From the NCBI RefSeq assembly GCF_005503145.1, contig NZ_SCNV01000011.1, forward strand, positions 1-64,000: a stretch of 64,000 bases of DNA, read 5' to 3'. The translations under genes were made by a program, and so were the position numbers. The notes below the pieces were generated by a model, which saw nothing but the letters and a program-made list of their open reading frames with translations, made no database searches and had not been told where the DNA came from. Below, piece after piece: positions 54,917 to 64,000 of the stretch (position 1 is its first letter; each line of letters starts with the position of its first letter). The stretch comes from Burkholderia sp. 4M9327F10. GTDB taxonomy: Bacteria; Pseudomonadota; Gammaproteobacteria; Burkholderiales; Burkholderiaceae.

Positions 54917-56191
54917 TCAGTAGATCGGGAAGCGCTCGCACAGTGCGAAGATCTCGCGGCGCACGCGCTGCTCGGTGGCTGCGTCGCCTTCAGGCGAAAC
55001 CCGCAGCGCTTCGAATACTTCGAGAATCAGGCGTCCAATCTCGCGGAACTCGCTCACGCCAAAGCCGCGTGTCGTGCCCGCGGGCGTGCCGAGGCGAATG
55101 CCGGAAGTGATCGTGGGCTTTTCCGTATCGAACGGGATGCCGTTCTTGTTGCAGGTGATGCCGGCGCGCTCCAGCGCCTGCTCGACCTGAGTGCCTTTCA
55201 GGCCCTTGGGACGCAGATCCACCAGCAGCAGATGGTTGTCGGTGCCGCCCGTGACGAGGTCCACACCACCGGCCTTCAGCACTTCACCCAAGGCTTGAGC
55301 GTTGGCAAGCACGCTGTCGATATACGACTTGAAGCCATCCTGCAGCGCTTCACCGAACGCCACCGCCTTGCCGGCGATCACATGCATGAGCGGCCCGCCC
55401 TGCAGGCCCGGAAACACCGCGGAGTTGATCTTCTTCGCGATGTCTTCATCATGGGTCAGCACGAAGCCGCCGCGCGGACCACGCAAGGTCTTATGCGTCG
55501 TCGAAGTCACAACATGCGCATGTTCGACCGGATTCGGATGCCGGCCCGCCGCAATCACCCCGGCGATGTGCGCCATATCCACCATCAGCTTCGCGCCGAC
55601 GCTGTCGGCAATCGCGCGAAAACGCGCAAAGTCGAGCACCCGCGGGTAAGCGGAAAAGCCGGCAATGATCAGCGTGGGCTTATGCTCGTGCGCGAGCGCT
55701 TCAACCTGGTCGTAGTCGAGACGCAGCGTTTCGCGGTCCACGCCATACTGAACCGCGTTGAACCACTTGCCGGAGAGCGCCGGTTTCGCGCCGTGGGTCA
55801 GGTGGCCGCCCGCATCGAGCGACATGCCGAGCACCGTATCGCCCGGTTTGGTCAACGCCAGCATCACTGCGCCATTGGCCTGCGCACCGGAATGCGGCTG
55901 CACGTTGGCATAGCCGGCATTGAACAGTTGCTTGACGCGCTCGATAGCGAGCGTTTCAATCTGGTCGGCGAATTCGCAACCGCCGTAGTAACGCTTGCCC
56001 GGATAGCCTTCCGCATACTTGTTGGTCAGCACCGAGCCTTGCGCTTCGAGCACGGCGCGCGAGACGATGTTTTCCGACGCAATCAGCTCGACCTGCGACT
56101 GTTGCCGCTCGAGCTCCTTAAGCACTGCGCCGCGCACCGGCGCGTCGCGTTCTGCGAGAGTCTGCGAAAAGAAAGGGTTGGCGTTCGACAT
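54917..56191 (-). CDS. glyA: Serine hydroxymethyltransferase GlyA
   Basis: PLP enzyme interconverting glycine plus 5,10-methylene-THF with serine plus THF, the exit of the betaine pathway to central metabolism. 424 residues. Motifs: [42 protein letters not shown] and the PLP lysine in [14 protein letters not shown]. It is first in the leftward run and divergent from gbdR, so it is most likely a pathway-specific copy controlled by GbdR rather than the housekeeping gene. Confidence 0.93.
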   Translation of the reverse strand: MSNANPFFSQTLAERDAPVRGAVLKELERQQSQVELIASENIVSRAVLEAQGSVLTNKYAEGYPGKRYYGGCEFADQIETLAIERVKQLFNAGYANVQPHSGAQANGAVMLALTKPGDTVLGMSLDAGGHLTHGAKPALSGKWFNAVQYGVDRETLRLDYDQVEALAHEHKPTLIIAGFSAYPRVLDFARFRAIADSVGAKLMVDMAHIAGVIAAGRHPNPVEHAHVVTSTTHKTLRGPRGGFVLTHDEDIAKKINSAVFPGLQGGPLMHVIAGKAVAFGEALQDGFKSYIDSVLANAQALGEVLKAGGVDLVTGGTDNHLLLVDLRPKGLKGTQVEQALERAGITCNKNGIPFDTEKPTITSGIRLGTPAGTTRGFGVSEFREIGRLILEVFEALRVSPEGDAATEQRVRREIFALCERFPIY

Positions 56192-56616
56192 GGGGCGTCC
56201 GTAATAGGATGGAATGCATGGATGGAGGCGGCCCGCAAAACTCCGTGAATCCCTTGACTGGCCTGCTGCCACCGGCTACCGACGGCTCTATTCTTCCCCC
56301 TCGTCTGAAACGCCAATTTATGAATTCAGACGCGTTCTTTGCCTTTTCCGCCATTCAAGTCCGTTTTGGACAAGTGACCGCTCGTGCGAATGGGCTGCTG
56401 CAGCGCAGCGTGTCCGCACTGCTTGCGTGCGCAATGCGCCCGCGAACAGTGCCTTTGCCGCACACACCCGGTGCGGCGGCGCACTCCGCCCTTTCATCCA
56501 GCTTGATAAGGCCAGGGTTTAGCCGTATGGCATGCTTGTTGCGCTCGAACCCAGAATGACGAAGCCGTCTCCCCACGACGGCCGCAACAATACAGAGCCG
56601 AAGGAACACCCGCACC
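56192..56616. other. Divergent control region between glyA and gbdR
   Basis: About 425 bp separating the large leftward betaine operon from gbdR. It must hold both promoters and the expected GbdR sites near glyA. I could not pick out a convincing operator by eye, and the short ORFs here have no recognisable content. Confidence 0.45.
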
Positions 56617-57636
56617 ATGTCGCCTGACCGCACCGCGTCGCTGTCCCACTTCGCTTTCATGCCCCTGCCGAACTTCACGATGATCGCGTTCACCAATGCG
56701 ATCGAAGTGCTGCGCATGGCGAACTACCTGAGCGGACAGCAGCTCTACCGCTGGTCGATCATCAGCCCGGAAGGCGGCCCGGTCACGGCAAGCAATGGCC
56801 TCGCGGTCGACACGGGTCCGGCCGAATGCGTCGGCCAGCCCGATATCGTGTTCGTATGCGGCGGCATCGACGTGCAGCGCGAAACCACCCCCGCCCACCT
56901 TTCGACGCTGCGGCGTTTTTCACGCGCAGGCGTGGCGCTCGGCAGTCTGTGCACCGGCACCTATGCTCTGGCGAAATCCGGGCTGCTAGCAGGATATGCG
57001 TGTGCGATCCATTGGGAAAACATGTCGGCGCTCAAGGAAGAGTTTCCGGACACACGTTTCCTCAAGGAACTCTTTGTGATCGACCGTGACCGCGTGACCT
57101 GCACCGGCGGTGTCGCGCCGCTCGACATGATGCTCAACCTGATTGCAGCGCGCGTCGGCACGGCACGCGTTACACAGATTGCCGAGCAGTTCATCGTCGA
57201 ACATGTGCGCGACACCAACGCGCAACAGCGCATGCCGCTGGTGGCGCGGCTCGGTTCAGCCAACAAGTCGCTGTTCGAAGTGATTGCGCTGATGGAGAAC
57301 AACATCGAGGAGCCGCTGTCGCGCGAAGAACTTGCGCGGCTCGCCAGTATGTCGCAGCGCCAGTTGCAGCGCCTGTTCCGCGAACACCTCGGCATGACGC
57401 CGACGCATTACTACCTGACCTTGCGCTTGCGCCGCGCCCGCGAACTGCTGTTGCAGACCGATATGTCCATCATGCATATCACCATGGCGTGCGGCTTCCA
57501 GTCCGCGTGCCACTTCAGCAAGAGCTATCGCGACGCCTTCGGAACCGCCCCCACCCGCGAACGGCGCAAGCAGGTTGCACCGCTTGCGCACACCATGCCC
57601 GCCGGTGCGCCGGTCGGCATTGCGCTGAGAGTCTAA
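56617..57636 (+). CDS. gbdR: GbdR, AraC-family activator of betaine catabolism
   Basis: A 339-residue regulator: N-terminal GATase1-like sensory domain (about 1-190; FAFMPLPNFTMIAFTNAIEVLRMANYLSG split across strands, GSLCTGTYALAKSGLL) and C-terminal AraC HTH pair (about 230-325; SREELARLASMSQRQLQRLF and SIMHITMACGFQSACHFSKSYR). GbdR of Pseudomonas activates gbcA, gbcB, dgcAB and related genes in response to glycine betaine or dimethylglycine. Position divergent from the betaine operon supports the same role. Paralogous to CdhR at 33307. Confidence 0.93.
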   Translation: MSPDRTASLSHFAFMPLPNFTMIAFTNAIEVLRMANYLSGQQLYRWSIISPEGGPVTASNGLAVDTGPAECVGQPDIVFVCGGIDVQRETTPAHLSTLRRFSRAGVALGSLCTGTYALAKSGLLAGYACAIHWENMSALKEEFPDTRFLKELFVIDRDRVTCTGGVAPLDMMLNLIAARVGTARVTQIAEQFIVEHVRDTNAQQRMPLVARLGSANKSLFEVIALMENNIEEPLSREELARLASMSQRQLQRLFREHLGMTPTHYYLTLRLRRARELLLQTDMSIMHITMACGFQSACHFSKSYRDAFGTAPTRERRKQVAPLAHTMPAGAPVGIALRV

Positions 57637-58187
57637 GAGGACAGTTGCGGTCTCTGCATCGCGTGCGGCGAAGCAGCCGCACGCGGCCAGCCAATACGGA
57701 TACGGCAATAGCCGCAGGCAGCCGTGCTTAATTGCTTCTTTTAATGCAGCGGGTATTCAATCGCGCAGTCCTCTGCGCCGTGACAATACCGGCCATTAAT
57801 GTAGTCATTTCCTCACCAATCAATCAGGAAATCCTTAGAAAAACTCTATTTCCTGAAAATCTTCCGGTTTAAAGCGTAAAAGATTCGCTTTGCCGCCTTC
57901 AGACTCATTCTTTCCGGTCGTAAACACATGCAGGTAGAATCAGTTGTAAAACAACTGACATATTCCCCATTGTGTTGATACCCTCTCATAACCGGCGGGC
58001 CGCCCCGCGTGGTAAGGGTAAATACCTAACCATTAACGTTTGTTGACAGACAACTTTATATGTACCCTCGTGGTTGCTTTACAAGATGAAGGGCATCGAG
58101 GCTTCCGCACTGCTGCTGCGTCATTCCACGCCGCAGTACGCGATAAAGCATCGGTGGCGCCCGAGTCAGCGACTTTCAGGAACCACG
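57637..58187. other. Intergenic region upstream of MFS transporter
   Basis: About 550 bp. The first 100 bp contain a hairpin at 57660-57685 (CGCGTGCGGC paired with GCCGCACGCG) without a T run, perhaps a weak terminator for gbdR. The segment 57790-58070 is AT-rich and holds the operator-like palindrome at 57940-57958, so the transporter promoter is probably here with a long leader. No gene is supported. Confidence 0.45.
57940..57958. promoter_or_regulatory. Palindromic operator-like site upstream of MFS transporter
   Basis: TCAGTTGT-AAA-ACAACTGA is a perfect 8+8-bp palindrome about 230 bp upstream of the transporter start. Sites of this shape are typical of GntR-family regulators of sugar-acid genes. 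No regulator gene lies in the neighbourhood. Confidence 0.5.
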
Positions 58188-59549
58188 ATGGAAATAAGCC
58201 ATATTGCCGGTGCCACGGCCCGCACACGGGTCCGTTATGGAATCCTGTTGATGATCTTCATCATCACGACTTTCAATTACGCAGACCGGGCCACCCTGTC
58301 GATTACGGGCACCGCCATGCGCAAGGCGTTCGGCATCGACCCGGTCCAGATGGGCTACATCTTCTCCGCGTTTAGCTGGGCATATGTCCTGTCGCAATTG
58401 CCGAGCGGCTGGCTTCTCGATCGCTTCGGCGCACGCCGCGTCTACGCGGCCAGTATCTTCATCTGGTCGTTTTTCACTCTGCTGCAGAGTAGCGTCGGCA
58501 TGATGGGCAGCGCTGCGGCCGTGGTCGCGCTGTTCGTGTTGCGTTTCGCCGTTGGGATAGCCGAGGCCCCGGCGTTTCCCGCCAACGGCAAGGTCGTCGC
58601 AAGCTGGTTTCCCACTGCGGAACGCGGCACGGCATCGGCCGTCTTCAATTCGGCCCAGTATTTTGCCGCCGTCATCTTTACACCGCTGATGGCGTGGCTC
58701 ACGCATGCGTTCGGCTGGCAGCAGGTCTACGTGGCGATGGGCATCGGTGGGATCGCGCTGGCCATGATCTGGCTAAAGGTGATGCGAAGTCCCGCCGACC
58801 ATCCGCGCATCAATCAGGCCGAGCGCGACTATATCGAGCAAGGCGGCGGGGTCATACACACGCCGAAGAAGCGCAGCCCTCACGCGGCCGGCGATGCGGC
58901 CAACAATCCCGCCAACCCGGCAAGCCTGAAGCGCATGCGCGAGCTGCTGGGCAACCGCATGCTGCTCGGCGTGTACCTGGGCCAGTACTGCGTCAACGTG
59001 CTGACCTATTTCTTTCTCACCTGGTTTCCGTTGTACCTCGTGCAGGCCCGCGGCATGTCGATCCTGCAGGCAGGCTTCGTCGCATCCATACCGGCTATCT
59101 GCGGTTTTGCCGGCGGGGTGCTCGGCGGCGTGTTCTCGGATGCGCTGATCAAGCGTGGCTACTCGCTGACCATGGCGCGCAAGATTCCAATTGTGGGCGG
59201 CATGCTGTTGTCCGTGACGATGATCGGTTGCAACTATGTGAGCGCCGACTGGCTCGTGGTCTGCCTGATGGCGCTGGCCTTCTTCGGCAAAGGCATCGGT
59301 GCGCTAGGGTGGGCGGTGGTCGCGGACACGGCGCCACGCGACGCTATTGGCCTCTCGGGCGCCATTTTCAACATGTTCGGCAATGTCGCCGGGATCGTCA
59401 CTCCTATCGTGATCGGCTACATCCTCAGCAAGACCGGTTCGTTCGACGGCGCGCTGGTTTTTGTCGGCGCGCATGCCTTGCTGACGGTGTTCGGCTATCT
59501 GGTGATCGTGAAGGATATCAAGCGTGTCGAGTTGCGCGCCGCGAGTTGA
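58188..59549 (+). CDS. MFS transporter, anion:cation symporter family (sugar-acid type)
   Basis: A 453-residue, 12-helix permease of the ACS family (GudP/ExuT-like), which usually imports hexuronates, glucarate or related sugar acids with H+. Family signatures: TFNYADRATLSI, FSAFSWAYVLSQLPSGWLLDRFGARR (across helix 2 and loop) and WFPTAERGTASAVFNSAQYFA. AGGA lies before the ATG at 58188. A periplasmic lactonase gene follows after 112 bp, which supports a sugar-acid or sugar-lactone substrate. Confidence 0.88.
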   Translation: MEISHIAGATARTRVRYGILLMIFIITTFNYADRATLSITGTAMRKAFGIDPVQMGYIFSAFSWAYVLSQLPSGWLLDRFGARRVYAASIFIWSFFTLLQSSVGMMGSAAAVVALFVLRFAVGIAEAPAFPANGKVVASWFPTAERGTASAVFNSAQYFAAVIFTPLMAWLTHAFGWQQVYVAMGIGGIALAMIWLKVMRSPADHPRINQAERDYIEQGGGVIHTPKKRSPHAAGDAANNPANPASLKRMRELLGNRMLLGVYLGQYCVNVLTYFFLTWFPLYLVQARGMSILQAGFVASIPAICGFAGGVLGGVFSDALIKRGYSLTMARKIPIVGGMLLSVTMIGCNYVSADWLVVCLMALAFFGKGIGALGWAVVADTAPRDAIGLSGAIFNMFGNVAGIVTPIVIGYILSKTGSFDGALVFVGAHALLTVFGYLVIVKDIKRVELRAAS

Positions 59550-59661
59550 GCCATACGAAGTTGCACTAATGTGCGCGACCCGGCTCGCCCGTATCGGGGT
59601 CGGCAGTCCGCATCACATAACAATCCGCTTCACATAACAGACCTGCTTTGGAGATCTATAG

Positions 59662-60741
59662 ATGCAATCCGTCGTCAAATGGGGCGCCGCTGTCGCGGCG
59701 AGCGTGGCCATGAGCATTGGCGCGGCCTCTGCTACCACCGTCGTCTACGTTTCGAACGCGGATAGCCGGACAATCTCGGTACTGCAACTGAACAAGGACA
59801 GCGGCACACTGTCGACGATCCAGGATGTGCCCGTGTCCGGCATGGTCATGCCGCTCGCGGTCAGCCCGGACCGCCGGTACCTGTTTGCCTCCTTGCGCTC
59901 GAAACCGTACTCCGTCGAGAGCTTCCGTATTGCCCCGGACAGCGGCAAGCTCACGCCGATCGGCACGAGTCCCCTGCCGGAGAGCATGGCGAACCTCTCC
60001 AACGATCGCTCCGGCCGCTACCTGTTGGCCGCCTCGTATGGCGGCAATCTGATCAGTGAAAGCCGCATTGGCGCCGACGGTCTCGTCGAGCCCGCGCACC
60101 TCGTCATTCCGACCAAACCCAAGGCGCACGCGATCAAGACGGACCCATCGAACCGCTGGCTCTTCGCGACCAATCTGGGCGGCGACATCATCATGCAGTG
60201 CCGCTTCGACGCAGCGACAGGGGCGATCACACCGAACGACCCGCCAACCCTGAACTTCGCCAACCAGGCCGGTCCGCGCCATTTCGTGTTCCATCCGAAT
60301 GGACGTGTCGTCTATGTAGTGGACGAGCTCGACGGCAAGCTCGAGCGCCTCTCGTTCGATCCGGACAAGGGCACGCTTGCCATTCAACAGACGGTCTCCG
60401 CTTTGCCTTCGGGCTTTGGCGGCACGCCATGGGCAGCGGACGTCCACACTACGCCCGACGGCCAGTATCTCTACGTTTCGGAGCGCACCTCGAGTACCTT
60501 GATCGGCTACCGCATCGCCGCTCAGGATGGCGCACTGACGAGCTTCGGCCAATACCCGACCGAGACTCAGCCGCGTGCGTTCGCAATCGATTCGTCAGGC
60601 CGCTATCTCCTGTCGGCAGGCCAGTTGTCGAATGCGGTAAGCGTTCACAGGATCGATCAGGGCAGCGGCGAACTGGTGCGGCTCGGCTCGTTTCTGGTCG
60701 GCAAGAATCCTTCCTGGGTCGAGATCGTCGACATCAACTAG
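59662..60741 (+). CDS. Exported lactonase-family beta-propeller protein
   Basis: A 359-residue seven-bladed beta-propeller of the lactonase family (PF10282, 6-phosphogluconolactonase-like). It has a signal peptide (MQSVVKWGAAVAASVAMSIGAASA), unlike the cytosolic Pgl enzymes, so it would act in the periplasm. Repeated blade motifs are VYVSNADSRTISVLQLN, GPRHFVFHPNGRVVYVVDEL and FAIDSSGRYLLSAGQLSNAVSVHRID. Opening a sugar lactone before uptake by the neighbouring MFS transporter is a reasonable inference. GGAG lies eight bases upstream of the start. Confidence 0.85.
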   Translation: MQSVVKWGAAVAASVAMSIGAASATTVVYVSNADSRTISVLQLNKDSGTLSTIQDVPVSGMVMPLAVSPDRRYLFASLRSKPYSVESFRIAPDSGKLTPIGTSPLPESMANLSNDRSGRYLLAASYGGNLISESRIGADGLVEPAHLVIPTKPKAHAIKTDPSNRWLFATNLGGDIIMQCRFDAATGAITPNDPPTLNFANQAGPRHFVFHPNGRVVYVVDELDGKLERLSFDPDKGTLAIQQTVSALPSGFGGTPWAADVHTTPDGQYLYVSERTSSTLIGYRIAAQDGALTSFGQYPTETQPRAFAIDSSGRYLLSAGQLSNAVSVHRIDQGSGELVRLGSFLVGKNPSWVEIVDIN

Positions 60742-60854
60742 CCGGTATGCGGCTCGGTCGCGCGTCACGGTTGCAGGTTGCAGGCTGCAGCCGCTAACGC
60801 GTGACTGATCCGCGCCGGCCGCTGGGGTTAACGTCATTTTTCGGTGATCCGAAC

Positions 60855-62426
60855 ATGAAGAACTTAAGCATACGCACAGCCTTGCTGGCGATCCTCGCCG
60901 CCTTCGCAGCCATGATCGTCGGCGGTGGAGTCGCCGGCATTGTCGCGCTGGGCGCCGCCAACGCGTCGACCGAGCGCGTCCATACGATTTCCGCGCGCTG
61001 CATCCTGCTCAACGACGCCTATAAGGACATGACGCGGGCCCGCGCCGCGCTGACGCGCGCCTATAGCACGGCGCGCGAAAATCCCGCCAGCGGCGTGAAT
61101 ACCGGCGCCATCGACAGCGCCACGACAAGCCTGAAGCACTCGGTCGCACAGTTGCAGACCTTCGCGGACTCTCCGCCGTTTGCCGGCCAGGATGAGGCTC
61201 TTCAGCAAACCATCCTGCAGTCCGCCCGCGATCACGCGCAGATCGTGCAGCGGGCGCTTGAAGCATTGCGCGCCAACAACCCCGAGGCCTACGCGGCGAT
61301 CAACGCAAAGGACATCACCAGTTCCGGCGCAGCGTACTCGGCAGCGGTGGAGCAATTCCAGCGGCAAGCAAACCAGTTGGCCCAGCAGGAGTCGGACGCC
61401 GAACAGGACCGTTACGCGCTGATCGTCAAGCTGGTCGCAGCAGGCGTATTGTGTGCACTCGGTCTGATCGTCGCGGTTCACTATGCATTGCGAAGCAACG
61501 TCATACGTCCGCTTACGGAGGCCGCAAGCCTGCTGGGGCGGGTTGCCGATGGCGACCTGACGATCGGCGCGAAGACCGCCGCGGGAAACAACGAGGTGGG
61601 CCGCCTGTTCGCCGCGATTGCCCGCATGCAGGAGGGGCTGACGCGCACGGTGCTGCAGGTGCGGATCAGCTCGGACGCGGTGAACCTCGGCGCTCAGGAA
61701 ATCGCGGCGGGCAATATGGACCTGTCCTCGCGAACCGAGCAGCAATCGGCCGCATTGGAAGAAACGGCAGCCAGCATGGAGGAACTGACCTCCACCGTGA
61801 CGCATAACTCCGATAATGCAGGCGAGGCTCGACAGCTCGCCAGTAACGCGGCGGACCTCGCGATTCGCAGCGGCGACGTCGTGCAGGGTGTCGTGGCGAC
61901 GATGAATGAAATCAGCAGCAGCTCCGCGAAGATGGCCGACATCGTTGCCGTGATAGACGGGATTGCGTTCCAGACCAATATCCTTGCGCTGAACGCCGCG
62001 GTGGAAGCCGCCCGCGCCGGCGAACAGGGACGCGGATTTGCCGTCGTCGCGAGTGAAGTGCGCGCGCTGGCGCAGCGCAGCGCGAGCGCCGCGAAGGAAA
62101 TCAAGGCGTTGATCGACGACTCGCACGGCAAGGTCGAAGCAGGCAACTCCCTGGTCACACAGGCGGGCGGCGCGATCAGCGAAACCGTTGCCGCTGTGCG
62201 CCGGGTGGCGGAAATCGTGCAGGAAATCGCCACGGCATCCGCCGAGCAAACCACCGGCATCGTGCAGGTAGGCCAGGCCGTCTCGCAGATGGAGCAAGTG
62301 ACCCAGCAAAATGCCGCGCTCGTCGAACAGGCGGCCGCGGCAGCCGGGTCGCTGGAGGCACAGGCCCGTCAACTGGAAGAGGCTGTGTCTTCGTTCCGGC
62401 TTCTGCAGCAGCCGGGTTCGAGGTAG
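60855..62426 (+). CDS. Methyl-accepting chemotaxis protein
   Basis: A 523-residue chemoreceptor of the Tar/Tsr type. First transmembrane helix about residues 8-30, a helical-bundle periplasmic sensor (TarH-like, about 31-190), second helix ([22 protein letters not shown]), HAMP domain and the long cytoplasmic coiled coil. The hairpin tip is intact ([20 protein letters not shown]). It lacks a C-terminal NWETF-type CheR tether. Ligand unknown. The ATG at 60855 starts the signal-anchor directly. Confidence 0.9.
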   Translation: MKNLSIRTALLAILAAFAAMIVGGGVAGIVALGAANASTERVHTISARCILLNDAYKDMTRARAALTRAYSTARENPASGVNTGAIDSATTSLKHSVAQLQTFADSPPFAGQDEALQQTILQSARDHAQIVQRALEALRANNPEAYAAINAKDITSSGAAYSAAVEQFQRQANQLAQQESDAEQDRYALIVKLVAAGVLCALGLIVAVHYALRSNVIRPLTEAASLLGRVADGDLTIGAKTAAGNNEVGRLFAAIARMQEGLTRTVLQVRISSDAVNLGAQEIAAGNMDLSSRTEQQSAALEETAASMEELTSTVTHNSDNAGEARQLASNAADLAIRSGDVVQGVVATMNEISSSSAKMADIVAVIDGIAFQTNILALNAAVEAARAGEQGRGFAVVASEVRALAQRSASAAKEIKALIDDSHGKVEAGNSLVTQAGGAISETVAAVRRVAEIVQEIATASAEQTTGIVQVGQAVSQMEQVTQQNAALVEQAAAAAGSLEAQARQLEEAVSSFRLLQQPGSR

Positions 62427-62472
62427 TGTCCGGCGGGCGCCAGATTGCGCGCCAGCGTATCTATTGCAACGC

Positions 62473-64000
62473 TTAGCGCTCCCACGAACCGGGGCCGGCC
62501 GGCGCGCCTTTGCCGTAACGCCGCCGCGCCTCGCCGGGTACGCTCGCTGCGATCTCGCCCTCATCCGCGAGCGCCTTCAGCGCCGCGATCACAATGGATG
62601 CGCGGTCGACCTCGAAGAACTCGCGTAAGGCTGCACGCGTGTCGCTGCGTCCGAAGCCGTCGGTACCGAGCGTCACGTAACGGCGCGGCACATACGCCCG
62701 GATCAGTTCGGGAATCGCACGCACATAGTCCGTTGCCGCGATAACGGGCCCGTGTGACGCAGCAAGCGCCGTGGTGACATACGGCGCAGGTGCAGCCTCG
62801 CCGAGCCGCTCAAGCCGCTCAGCCGCCATGCCGTCACGCTGCAATTCGGTGAAGCTGGTCACGCTCCACACTGCGGCCGCGACGCCCCACTCATCCTTCA
62901 GCATCTGCTGCGCCGCGAGCACCTCGCCGAGAATCGCGCCGGAACCGAGCAGTTGCACACGTGCTGCGTTGTGTGCTTTTTCAAGTGCTTCTTCCTGCGA
63001 TCCAGCGGAAGACAGCGGATAAATCCCCTTCAGTATCCCTTCGCGCACACGCTGCAAATCGCCCTCAGGGACCGACGGTTGCGCGTAGTTCTCGTTCATC
63101 ACCGTCACGTAATAGAACACGTCACGCTGCTGCTCGACCATCTCGCGCATGCCCTCATCGACGATCGCCGCTACTTCATAAGCGAAAGCCGGATCGTACG
63201 CACGGCAGTTCGGAATCGTCGAAGCGGCCAGATGGCTCGTGCCGTCCTGATGCTGCAGCCCCTCCCCGCCGAGCGTGGTCTTGCCGGACGTGGCGCCAAT
63301 CAGGAAACCGCGTGCGCGTTGATCGGCCGCAGCCCAGATGATGTCGCCAATACGCTGGAAGCCGAACATCGAGTAGTAGATGTAGAACGGCAGCATCGGC
63401 AGGTCATGCACGCTATACGAGGTTGCCGCGGCAATCCACGACGACACCGCGCCCGCCTCCGAAATACCTTCTTCGAGAATCTGCCCGTTGATGTCCTCGC
63501 GGTAATAGAGCATCGAGCCGAGGTCTTCAGGCTCGTACAACTGCCCCAGCGGCGAATAGATGCCGACCTGGCGGAACATGTTGGCCATGCCGAAGGTGCG
63601 CGCCTCGTCGGCGACGATCGGCACCACCCGCCGGCCGATCTGTTCATCCTTGAGCAGCGCGGTGAGCATGCGCACCAGCGCCATCGTCGTGGACATCTCG
63701 CGGCCATTCGCCTCCAGCGCGAATTGCCCCCAGGTTTGCAACGAAGGAACGATCAGCCCCTTCGTTGCGACTCTCCGCCTTCTGGGCAGATAGCCCCCAA
63801 GTGCCGCCCGGCGTGCATGCAGATACTGCATTTCCGGGCTGTCTGCTGCTGGCTTGTAAAACTTCACCTGTTCGACGTCCTCATCCGGGATCGGCAAACG
63901 GAAGCGGTCGCGGAACGCTTTCAGGTCGTCGAAATCGAGCTTCTTCTGCTGGTGCGTCGTCATCCGGCCCTGGCCTGAAGTGCCCATGCCGAAACCCTTC
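62473..64000 (-). CDS. aceE: Pyruvate dehydrogenase E1 component AceE, C-terminal part
   Basis: The C-terminal ~509 codons of the homodimeric E1 enzyme, which decarboxylates pyruvate with thiamine diphosphate and reductively acetylates the E2 lipoyl group. The open frame runs past the right edge of the window (KGFGMGTSGQGRMTTHQQKK at the edge). Diagnostic segments are VPIVADEARTFGMANMFRQVGIYSPLGQLYEP, YYREDINGQILEEGISEAGA and TLGTDGFGRSD near the end. About 890 residues are usual for the family, so the N-terminal ~40 percent lies outside. No E2/E3 genes are visible. Confidence 0.93.
   Translation of the reverse strand, partial: KGFGMGTSGQGRMTTHQQKKLDFDDLKAFRDRFRLPIPDEDVEQVKFYKPAADSPEMQYLHARRAALGGYLPRRRRVATKGLIVPSLQTWGQFALEANGREMSTTMALVRMLTALLKDEQIGRRVVPIVADEARTFGMANMFRQVGIYSPLGQLYEPEDLGSMLYYREDINGQILEEGISEAGAVSSWIAAATSYSVHDLPMLPFYIYYSMFGFQRIGDIIWAAADQRARGFLIGATSGKTTLGGEGLQHQDGTSHLAASTIPNCRAYDPAFAYEVAAIVDEGMREMVEQQRDVFYYVTVMNENYAQPSVPEGDLQRVREGILKGIYPLSSAGSQEEALEKAHNAARVQLLGSGAILGEVLAAQQMLKDEWGVAAAVWSVTSFTELQRDGMAAERLERLGEAAPAPYVTTALAASHGPVIAATDYVRAIPELIRAYVPRRYVTLGTDGFGRSDTRAALREFFEVDRASIVIAALKALADEGEIAASVPGEARRRYGKGAPAGPGSWER

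Noticed and set aside
57660..57685. Strong terminator for gbdR
   Set aside because: The stem is good but there is no T run, so it is mentioned only as a possible weak terminator in the intergenic entry.

Overview
The window looks like chromosomal DNA of a beta-proteobacterium, most likely Paraburkholderia or a close Burkholderia-group relative. This is inferred from high GC with GC-rich third positions, Burkholderia-type porins, the prpB-prpC-acnD-prpF propionate module, a DUF3331 protein and a dispersed repeat with a CTTTG-rich palindromic core. No rRNA, tRNA, CRISPR array, prophage or intact insertion sequence was seen.

Layout: 1-6.2 kb holds the 2-methylcitrate cycle operon (prpB, prpC, acnD, prpF), closed by a strong hairpin. 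At 6.3-7.5 kb is an NlpD-like lipoprotein. At 8.3-9.5 kb is a small type VI secretion cassette: an orphan Hcp, a DUF2778/Tlde1-like L,D-transpeptidase-fold effector and a small membrane protein that is probably its immunity factor. A sugar-type ABC transporter (9.7-12.6 kb) follows. Next comes a periplasmic molybdenum hydroxylase (12.8-17.6 kb) whose large subunit is cut by one in-frame TAA. A Phd/PIN toxin-antitoxin pair (18.0-18.6 kb) and a four-gene envelope operon (RHH-type regulator, PspA, YqiJ-like, YqiK flotillin; 18.9-22.8 kb) come next. A porin, an OpgC-type acyltransferase, an esterase, an AI-2E family permease and a DUF3331 protein fill 22.9-28.3 kb.

From 28.3 to 57.6 kb most genes serve quaternary-amine catabolism. 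The carnitine genes hocS-cdhB-cdhA-cdhC-caiX with divergent cdhR have the gene order known from Pseudomonas aeruginosa. They are followed by a self-contained MarR/GbsR module, a second porin, a choline-type binding protein with choline sulfatase (betC) and a LysR regulator, and purU. A ten-gene leftward run then contains glyA, an M19-like protein, a DUF5943-type protein, dgcA, dgcB, etfA, etfB, gbcA, gbcB and a glycine-betaine-type binding protein, with gbdR divergent. The expected flow is carnitine or choline sulfate to glycine betaine, to dimethylglycine (GbcAB), to sarcosine (DgcAB with Etf), to glycine, to serine (GlyA), with PurU handling one-carbon units. Choline oxidation (betAB) and sarcosine oxidase (soxBDAG) are not in the window. 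Three OpuAC-type binding proteins are present without permease or ATPase partners.

The right end carries an MFS transporter with a periplasmic lactonase, a chemoreceptor, and the C-terminal part of aceE running off the window. Points most worth a second look are the Hcp-effector-immunity cassette, the PspA/flotillin operon and its operator, the paired palindromes of the GbsR-like module, the interrupted molybdenum hydroxylase, the metal-ligand-poor M19 protein, and the inverted repeats at 43.1-43.8 kb with strand-biased codon usage in both flanking genes.
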